The notes beneath the pieces are model-generated. The model was not told the origin of the DNA, did no database searches, and saw only the letters and a list, made by a program, of their open reading frames with translations. The translations under genes and the position numbers were made by a program. 64,000 nt of DNA from Bradyrhizobium sp. 1(2017) (GTDB lineage: Bacteria; Pseudomonadota; Alphaproteobacteria; Rhizobiales; Xanthobacteraceae), in the NCBI RefSeq assembly GCF_011602485.2, contig NZ_CP050022.2, positions 4,484,001 to 4,548,000 of the forward strand, written 5' to 3'. Shown one piece after another: positions 57,711 to 64,000 of this stretch (positions are counted from its first letter, which is position 1; each line of letters opens with the position of its first letter).

Positions 57711-59048
57711 ATGCTTGCCCACATTTTGCTCCTCCTGGTCTCGCTGTTGCTTCCGGGCGCATCACGCGCGGAAGCGCCTCCGGTCGAGAAAGCCGGCTTC
57801 GCCTCCAGGCTCACGATCTATCTCGCCAAGGGACCGCCGGACGCGTGCGGGCCGGGCTGCGACCGCTGGATCGCGATCGAGGGCGAGATTGATCGGGACG
57901 CTGCACCGCGCATCCGCCGCTTCCTTGCCGGCGTCAAGGACTCGCAACGTCCGATCTATCTCCATTCGCCTGGCGGCAATGTGGAACAGTCCTACGTGAT
58001 CGCGCGGTTGCTGCGCAGCCGCAAGGCGATCGCCCGGGTCGGCCGGACCACCGCGACGGCCTGCGCCGCGGGCACGCAGGTTGACGCTGCGTGCCTGAAG
58101 ATCAAGAACGCGAGCGGCGAGGTCGAGGCCGAACTCACCACGTCCCGCGCCATGTGCAACTCGGCCTGCGGATACCTGTTTCTTGGGGCAACCTCGCGCA
58201 AGGTCGCGCCCGACGCAGCGCTCGCGGTCCATAATTCGAGGCTGGTTCTCGCCTTCCACGGGCACCCGGCTCCGGAGGCGGTCGCCGAATACAGGCGGCG
58301 CCGGATCTTGTCGGCCGATCGCGATCGCGCCGCCTTCATCACGGCGATGGGGATCAGCGGCGAGCTCGACGCTCTCATCCGCACGGTGAAGTTCGAAAGC
58401 CTGCATGTGCTGACGCGATCGGAGCTCTATCAGTTTGGAATCGACACGCGACCGCTGGTCGAGACGACGTGGAAGCTGGAGAAGGAAGCTCGGCCGTTCG
58501 TCCGCAAGATCGCGACGATGAAAAAGGAGAACGGCTCTTCGTTCCGAACGATGGAGTGGCGACTGTCCTGCGAAGGCGGCCAGCGCGTGCCGCTGGCATT
58601 CTTCGGCGAGATCGACGAGACGACCACCGGCAAGAGCACGATCCTGATGACGGCGGACGCCGACGCGGACATGACCGCCGGAGGGCCTGCGCCACGCCTC
58701 GGCAAGTACGAGGTCTGGCGCGGCAGCATCGACGCCGACATGGTCAAGGCGATCCTGGCGTCCCGCGCCCTGCACGTCCGCGAGATCACGCCGATGCCGG
58801 ACGACAAGACGAACGTCACGAGATTCGACATCGACCTGACGGGCCTCGCGTCAGTCTGGACACAGCTCACGGCGGCGTGCGCGTCGGCGACGACAAGCGC
58901 AAGGACCCCTTGGCAGGCAATGCCTCGGCAGGCAGGTCCCTGGCAGGCGTCTCATTGGCCCGGAAGCCCCTGGACACCCCTCGCCCCGCCGAGCCCCGGC
59001 GCAGCGCCTTCGGCCGTCGCGCCGTCGCAGGCCCAAGGGGCGCAGTGA
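57711..59048 (+). CDS. Periplasmic ClpP/crotonase-fold protein (COG3904-like)
   Basis: 445 residues from MLAHILLLLVSLLLPGASRA, a signal peptide. The next 200 residues follow the ClpP-like fold: IEGEIDRDAAPRIRRFL, then IYLHSPGGNVEQSY (oxyanion loop) and the probable nucleophile region SRAMCNSACGYLFLGATSRK (about S151), followed by AVHNSRL and FHGH. Family members are called predicted periplasmic serine proteases; activity is unproven. A second, unknown domain and a W/P/A-rich tail follow. Its gene is divergent from map. Confidence 0.82.
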   Translation: MLAHILLLLVSLLLPGASRAEAPPVEKAGFASRLTIYLAKGPPDACGPGCDRWIAIEGEIDRDAAPRIRRFLAGVKDSQRPIYLHSPGGNVEQSYVIARLLRSRKAIARVGRTTATACAAGTQVDAACLKIKNASGEVEAELTTSRAMCNSACGYLFLGATSRKVAPDAALAVHNSRLVLAFHGHPAPEAVAEYRRRRILSADRDRAAFITAMGISGELDALIRTVKFESLHVLTRSELYQFGIDTRPLVETTWKLEKEARPFVRKIATMKKENGSSFRTMEWRLSCEGGQRVPLAFFGEIDETTTGKSTILMTADADADMTAGGPAPRLGKYEVWRGSIDADMVKAILASRALHVREITPMPDDKTNVTRFDIDLTGLASVWTQLTAACASATTSARTPWQAMPRQAGPWQASHWPGSPWTPLAPPSPGAAPSAVAPSQAQGAQ

Positions 59049-59060
59049 CCGACGGCGTCC

Positions 59061-62000
59061 TCAACCCTCGTCGAGCAGATTGCGAACCTTGGCGGCGAGG
59101 TCTTCGATCGCAAACGGCTTGGAAAGCAGATGCTTGCCGGCATCGAGCATGCCGTTGTGAACGATGGCGTTGCGCGTGTAGCCGGTGGTGAACAGCACCT
59201 TCAGATCCGGATGTCGCTTCGACAGCTCGGTCGCAAGCTCGGCGCCGGTCATGTCGGGCATGACGACGTCGGTGAACAACAGGTCCGGAACGAAACCATT
59301 TTCGATCGTCCTGATCGCCTCCTTGGCGCTCGCGGCTTCGATGACCGTATAGCCGAGCTCGCGCAGGCTTTCGGACGAGATGCCGCGAACGCGTTCGTCG
59401 TCCTCGACGACGAGAATGGTCTCGCTCTGCAGGCTTGCGCCGGGATGTGTCACGCCTTGCGACGGACTTGAGGCGGCCTCCTCGCCCGCGAAGCGCGGAA
59501 GATAGATCTTCACGGTCGTGCCGACATCGACTTCCGAGTAGATTTTGACGTGGCCGCCCGACTGCCGCACGAAGCCGTAGACCTGACTGAGGCCGAGGCC
59601 GGTGCCCTTGCCCACGACCTTGGTCGTGAAGAACGGATCGAAGACCTTTCCCAGCACGTCGGCCGGAATTCCCGTACCGTTGTCCGTCACGGCAACGAGA
59701 ACATACTGACCGGGCGACAACGCGTATTCGCGGGCATATTTCCGGTCGATCGAGGCATTGCTGGTTTCTATCGTCAGCCTGCCGCCCTTCGGCATGGCAT
59801 CGCGCGCATTGACCGCGAGATTGATGACGGCGCTCTCCAGCTGCGCCGGGTCCGCCTTGACGCGCCAAAGGCCGGCCGCAAGGACCGTCTCGAGCCGGAC
59901 GAGCTCGCCGAGCGACCGCTCGAGCAGTTCGCTCATCCCGCCGACCATCTTGTTGAGGTCCACGACCTCCGGTGCCAATGGCTGCTGGCGCGAGAACGCG
60001 AGCAGTCTTTGCGTCAGGGTGGCCGCGCGGTTGGCGCCATCGATCGCACCCTCGATGAAGCGATCGATGTTGACCTCTCCCTTGCCGAGCCGCCGCTTGG
60101 CGAGATTCAGGCTGCCCAGAATCACGGCCAGCATGTTGTTGAAGTCGTGGGCGATCCCGCCGGTCAACTGACCGACGGCTTCCATCTTCTGGGATTGCCG
60201 CAGCTGCTCTTCGGCCTTCATGCGCTCGGCGATTTCATCGGCGACCCGCTGCTCCAGTTCGGCATTGAGCGCCTCGAGCCGGGTCAGGAGCCGGGCGTTG
60301 TCGATCGCCGTGGCGGCGTGGCCGGCAATCCCGAGCAACGCGGCCTCATGCTCGGCCTGGAATTGACCCGTCTCGGCATGACCGAAGAAAAGTCCCCCGA
60401 GCACCTCTCCCGTCCGCGAGATCACCGGGACCGCCAGATAGGATCGAACCGGAAGATGCCCCTCGGGCATGCCCTTCCGCGGCGCGTTTTTGCCATAGCG
60501 CGGGTCCTGCAGGATATCGTCGGACCTCACCACGCCGGTGCCTTTGAACGTCGGCTCGAACACGGCGGTATTGCGCGGCATCGGGAAGTTCTCGAAAGCG
60601 GATCGCGGCACGCCGGACAACGAATACAGCATGTAGCTGCCGCCATCGGGCGTGAGAACGTTGTAGAAGAAGGCGCCGAACTGGGCTCCCGTCAGCTGGA
60701 CGCCGGCATCGGTGACGATCTGAACGATCGTATCCAGATCGCGTTCGCGCGCGACCGAAGCGCCGGTGTCGTTCAGTATTCGAAGGTGACGCTCGGTCTT
60801 CTTTCGCGCGGTGATATCCAGCACTGTCCCGATGAATCGAACAGCCTGGCCGTCCGAAAAGATGGCTTCACCGGTCGCGGCAATCCAGCGCTCGACACCA
60901 TCCTCGATACCGACGGTGCGGTACTCGATGTTGTAACTCGTCGGAGCTTGCGCATCGAGCGCCGCCGATACGGCTTCGTGAGCGCGTTGCCTGTCGTCGG
61001 GATGAAGGCCCTTGAGGAAGGCCCCTTCATAGCTGACCTCGGCGTCCGGCGGGAGACCGAACACCTCCTTGCAGCGGATGTCCCATCGCAGGACGTCGTT
61101 GACCGGATCATAATCCCAGGTGCCGATGCCGGCCGCCTTGTTGGCGAGGACCAGCCGTTCGGCGGCTTCCCGGGCAGCCTGTTCCGACCGAACGCGCTCA
61201 ATATGCGCCCATGATCGCTCGGTCACCTCGGTGAGCAGGGCAAGTTCACGCGACGTCCACCAATGCGGACCCCGATGATGGATCGCCATCAAGGCGGTGA
61301 GCTGCCCTTCCTTGACCAGGGGCATGCAAATCGTCGAGCCGATCCCGATGCTCTGGAACGTGGCAGCTTCGTGCGGCGCGATCTCCTTCAGATTGTCGTT
61401 GATGATGAGTGGCCGGCCGGCGCCCAGTTCTCGCACCGCCTTCATGCCGAAATCAGCCAGGCTGTAGTGGCCGAGGATGTGCATCGCACCGGGTGCGGCC
61501 CAATCCCCGCGAATGGTGAAGCCGTCCTGATCGGGATCCATGTCGGCATAGGCGCAATTGGACACGCCGAGATGCTCACCCAGCATCCTGGTCGTCACCG
61601 CCATCACCCCGTCTGCATCGCGGGTCGTGGCCGTCTCCTTGTTGAGCGCGTCCAGGAAGAGCAGCCGGGCTTCGTTCTCCCGCACGGCCGTCTCCGCACG
61701 GCGACGCTCGACCGCGGTGCGCGTGCGCTCGGCAACGTCGCGGATGAGCTCCAGCTCTCCGGGGCTCCATTCGCGCGGCGCGGCGTTGTTGAGGTACAAC
61801 AGCGCCACGACCCCATCGGGCTCGGAGATCGGCATGTTGACGAGCGCGCGCGCAGAGATGGCCTCGAGCGCCCGGGCACGGTCGCCGACGCGTGGGTCTT
61901 TCTCCGCATCGGCACAGATGACGGTCTCGCCGCGCTTCAGATCCTCGATGTAGCTGCCGTAGTCGCGAAAGCGCAGCACCCCTGCAAGGCTCGAGATGCC

Positions 62001-62210
62001 CGGCGCATTCCAGTCGCGCGCGATGGTGATGGTTTCGTCCGACGTGTTGACCGTGCCGTAACCTGCCCTGCTTACGTTCAGGCTACGACCAAGCAGTTCT
62101 GCGGCTGCATAGGCGAGATCGTCGGGATTGCTGATTTCTCGGATGTAATCGCCGAGTGTGGCCAGGACGGAATTGCGATCGGCCGAGTAGACCCCGGTCG
62201 CTGTCGTCAT
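59061..62210 (-). CDS. Hybrid sensor histidine kinase (GAF-GAF-PAS-GAF-HisKA-HATPase-REC)
   Basis: 1049 residues, ATG at 62210. Approximate layout: GAF 15-170, GAF 190-340, PAS 350-475 ([16 protein letters not shown]), GAF 480-650, coiled coil 655-685, HisKA with phosphoacceptor His688 in [11 protein letters not shown], HATPase with [13 protein letters not shown] [11 protein letters not shown] and [12 protein letters not shown], then a receiver with Asp981 in [11 protein letters not shown]. No membrane segments, so a cytoplasmic sensor. The signal is unknown; the first GAFs lack an evident Cys for bilin binding in the visible motifs. No response regulator gene is adjacent. Confidence 0.93.
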   Translation of the reverse strand: MTTATGVYSADRNSVLATLGDYIREISNPDDLAYAAAELLGRSLNVSRAGYGTVNTSDETITIARDWNAPGISSLAGVLRFRDYGSYIEDLKRGETVICADAEKDPRVGDRARALEAISARALVNMPISEPDGVVALLYLNNAAPREWSPGELELIRDVAERTRTAVERRRAETAVRENEARLLFLDALNKETATTRDADGVMAVTTRMLGEHLGVSNCAYADMDPDQDGFTIRGDWAAPGAMHILGHYSLADFGMKAVRELGAGRPLIINDNLKEIAPHEAATFQSIGIGSTICMPLVKEGQLTALMAIHHRGPHWWTSRELALLTEVTERSWAHIERVRSEQAAREAAERLVLANKAAGIGTWDYDPVNDVLRWDIRCKEVFGLPPDAEVSYEGAFLKGLHPDDRQRAHEAVSAALDAQAPTSYNIEYRTVGIEDGVERWIAATGEAIFSDGQAVRFIGTVLDITARKKTERHLRILNDTGASVARERDLDTIVQIVTDAGVQLTGAQFGAFFYNVLTPDGGSYMLYSLSGVPRSAFENFPMPRNTAVFEPTFKGTGVVRSDDILQDPRYGKNAPRKGMPEGHLPVRSYLAVPVISRTGEVLGGLFFGHAETGQFQAEHEAALLGIAGHAATAIDNARLLTRLEALNAELEQRVADEIAERMKAEEQLRQSQKMEAVGQLTGGIAHDFNNMLAVILGSLNLAKRRLGKGEVNIDRFIEGAIDGANRAATLTQRLLAFSRQQPLAPEVVDLNKMVGGMSELLERSLGELVRLETVLAAGLWRVKADPAQLESAVINLAVNARDAMPKGGRLTIETSNASIDRKYAREYALSPGQYVLVAVTDNGTGIPADVLGKVFDPFFTTKVVGKGTGLGLSQVYGFVRQSGGHVKIYSEVDVGTTVKIYLPRFAGEEAASSPSQGVTHPGASLQSETILVVEDDERVRGISSESLRELGYTVIEAASAKEAIRTIENGFVPDLLFTDVVMPDMTGAELATELSKRHPDLKVLFTTGYTRNAIVHNGMLDAGKHLLSKPFAIEDLAAKVRNLLDEG

Positions 62211-62591
62211 GGACTTCCCCTGCCACTTTCCTGGCTCTCCGAGGAGCCAATGAATCGATTTTCACACGGCCATTCGCTGCAGAGCGTGCCCCACCGACCG
62301 TTGAGTAACGCCGGCAAGTCGCGCGAGCTGTCTGCCCGTTAACCGCACGATTGCATTTAGGTTCCCGCCATGATTCCGACTACCGGTGCCGCGTGGCCGG
62401 CACGGCTCCGCCGGCTGCCTCGGTTGACGCAGGACTGGCCGCAGCGTCCGGGCTGGCGATCGTCGATCGATCTCCTTCACACCGAGACCGCGACGAGGAT
62501 TGGCCTCAACGCAATGCGACCTGAGGCCGTTGCTCGATGCCGACTCGCTTGGGCGCGGCTCGTCGGACGTCAGAGCTTGGGTGGCGCGTCT
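62211..62591. other. Stretch without a supported gene
   Basis: This part probably includes the promoter of the minus-strand sensor kinase. A 174-codon plus-strand frame starting at 62370 runs antisense through the frameshifted gene beyond and shows no family motif. Confidence 0.35.
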
Positions 62592-63018
62592 TCATGGCGG
62601 CAGGAGAGCGACGGCCGTATCGATCGCGTCGCTGAGCTCCGGAGACCGCATGAAAACAAAGCGCGAGGTCACCGGAATTTCGGCGTCATCCCTGCCGTCC
62701 TGGCCGATCAGAATCAATCCGGCCCCGCCATTTGCCACGTTGAGAACCACCTGCTCTCCGTTCCACGTCTTGATTGGCTTCATTCCAACGATGAGAAATT
62801 CACCCATGGGCTGATCGAAGTATTGAAGGCGCAATTGCGGACCGACCTCAGCTGCCGCAAGTTCAAAGCCGAGTTGCTGCCCGCGCGTAGATGACAGCCA
62901 GAGGCACGCGGTCGGTGCCAAAGCCAAGCTCGACCGCGGATGCCATCACAAGCTCAACCCTCGTCCTGCTGAAACTGATCTTGAAGGTCGGTCGAGCCAG
63001 AACTTCCGCGGCCAGCAC
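62592..63018 (-). pseudogene. Probable frameshifted gene of unknown function
   Basis: Two minus-strand frames read as one protein. The first, from a GTG at 63018, contains ARPTFKISFSRTRVELVMAS and GFGTDRVPLAVIYAR and stops at 62863. The second frame takes over near 62885-62900 with GQQLGFELAAAEVGPQLRL, then FLIVGMKPIKTWNGEQVVLN and IPVTSRFVFM, stopping at 62592. The composition and flow across the junction suggest a single 140-150 residue protein broken by a one-base shift in a GC-rich run. The family is not recognised. Sequencing error is an alternative. Confidence 0.5.
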
Positions 63019-63648
63019 CGAGCTTCAGTTGGTCCTGTAAGACGTCGAAAGCCGAGCATTGTCCCTACCCTTGGGCGTGAACTGAAACAGGGAAGCGGCA
63101 CAGAGCAATGCAACAATCAGGCAATGGCTGCCCTGCGTTCGGATAGCGAGTTCGTGTGGGCGACCCGCCTGTCGAATTGCACATGTCGAAGATCGCTTGT
63201 TGCAAAGTTCGACCGAAAGAACGTCAACGGGAAGAACGGAGGCCTATGAAAGACGTCGTCCGACCGAGCTGAAAAGGGGGCCGGAGGCGGGGCGCATTGG
63301 CACAAGCATTCCAATTTCAAAATGAACGGGCGGTAGTCCGTAAGCCCGATCGCCCGCCGCATCAGTTCGAAACCGGAATGACGTGGCTGAAGCGTAGCAC
63401 CACGAGTCCGTCGGTTCAATTTTCAGCTACGCCCGCCAGCGGGCATTGCGGCCGCTCGGCCCTGAGGCTGCCAGTGACGATGCGAATCCATCCGCCGAGA
63501 AGACGCAGAGTTGCTTCCGCTTGCGAAGTCTGAACCAGGATCAAGCCGCCGAAGACAAACTTGCATCGAGATCGAACGGGAGGTTCGCTCCTCAAACGTT
63601 GCTCGATACATGCCTCTTGGACAGTTTACACAACTAAGGAGGTATCCC
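63019..63648. other. Intergenic stretch, no gene supported
   Basis: Frames at 63117-63419 (minus) and 63297-63533 (plus) have no ribosome binding site and no recognisable motif, and the sequence looks degenerate. Only the strong ribosome binding site of the next gene (63636-63642) stands out. Confidence 0.4.
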
Positions 63649-63948
63649 ATGCCGATCGTCCAATTTACTCGCTTCAAGACCGACAAGGTCGAGGAAATGG
63701 TCCAGATCATCAGGCAGGCAAAGAAAATCTTTGAAAAACATGGTGCCGAATTTCTTCGGCTCTCCCGCTTCCATACCGGCCCCTGGGCAGGAGAGCTGCT
63801 GGTTTCAACGCGCTACGCCAATTGGGAAGTTTACGGCAAAGTGCAGGAGGCCGTGGCAAAGGACCCGGAGTTTGCGCAGGTGCAGGCTGAGGGAATGAAG
63901 ATTGCCCAACTACAGGCCCGTAACATCGCCGTTAGCATCGATCTCTAG
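63649..63948 (+). CDS. Small hypothetical protein, 99 aa
   Basis: ATG at 63649 with a consensus AAGGAGG at 63636-63642, one of the strongest ribosome binding sites in the window. The protein MPIVQFTRFKTDKVEEMVQ continues with an amphipathic helix, FLRLSRFHTGPWAGELLVST and YGKVQEAVAKDPEFAQV. The alternation of strands and helices suggests a ferredoxin-like dimeric alpha/beta-barrel fold (as in DUF1330 or NIPSNAP proteins), but no family was recognised. A high translation rate is likely. Confidence 0.75.
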   Translation: MPIVQFTRFKTDKVEEMVQIIRQAKKIFEKHGAEFLRLSRFHTGPWAGELLVSTRYANWEVYGKVQEAVAKDPEFAQVQAEGMKIAQLQARNIAVSIDL

Positions 63949-64000
63949 TCGGGGCGCCGCTCCGTAAACAAGCGCGGAGGCCGCTGGACATATGCCGGCG

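Noticed and set aside
59550..61214. 554-codon plus-strand frame
   Set aside because: Antisense to the hybrid histidine kinase.
62370..62894. 174-codon plus-strand frame
   Set aside because: Overlaps the better-supported minus-strand frameshifted gene and shows no motif.

Overview
The window reads as chromosomal DNA of a GC-rich alphaproteobacterium of the order Hyphomicrobiales, most likely Bradyrhizobium or a close relative. This is inferred from several sequence features: gene order (moeA-lexA-comEC-gltX-gltA, then rpsB-tsf-pyrH-frr-uppS-cdsA-dxr-rseP-bamA-lpxD-fabZ-lpxA-lpxI-lpxB), use of LpxI, a C-terminally extended ribosomal protein S2, DUF3551 small secreted proteins, and LexA boxes of the alphaproteobacterial GTTC-N7-GTTC type. 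No rRNA, tRNA, CRISPR array, transposase or integrase was recognised.

Layout. Positions 1-5.3 kb hold the end of an EAL-domain protein, an SDR, a secreted S41 protease, an FMN alpha-hydroxy-acid oxidase with an adjacent HAD phosphatase, and small proteins. Positions 5.3-17 kb hold moeA, lexA (with LexA boxes upstream), comEC, small hypothetical genes, the divergent pair glnS / gltX, and gltA with a strong terminator. Positions 17.1-27.4 kb look like an accessory block inserted between gltA and lpxB. It has two parts: (i) a CHAT-protease/transglutaminase-like protein followed by an alpha/beta-hydrolase, and (ii) a ROK regulator, a complete CUT1 sugar ABC transporter and an SDR dehydrogenase.

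Positions 27.4-42.7 kb are a long minus-strand cluster for translation (rpsB, tsf, frr), UMP kinase, isoprenoid and phospholipid precursors (dxr, uppS, cdsA), outer-membrane assembly (bamA, rseP) and lipid A (lpxD, fabZ, lpxA, lpxI, lpxB). One small KTSC-domain gene lies antiparallel inside it. Positions 42.8-51.8 kb hold a caspase-fold protein that lacks both catalytic residues, a Tat-type beta-carbonic anhydrase, dnaE, a very small (32 aa) membrane protein whose promoter carries a perfect LexA box, and an Omp25-like porin.

Positions 52-64 kb are mixed: two tandem DUF3551 proteins, an MFS exporter, an AhpD-like/HD pair divergent from a MocR-type regulator, a methionine aminopeptidase, a periplasmic ClpP-like protein, a large GAF/PAS hybrid histidine kinase, a probable frameshifted gene and a small conserved-looking protein.

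The two most interesting signals are the CHAT/transglutaminase + hydrolase gene pair (17127-20985), a candidate protease-gated effector system, and the LexA-box-controlled 32-residue membrane protein (50756-50915). The latter has the size, topology and regulation expected of an SOS cell-division inhibitor of the Caulobacter SidA kind, but this is a hypothesis. All functional statements rest on reading motifs by eye; no database search was run.
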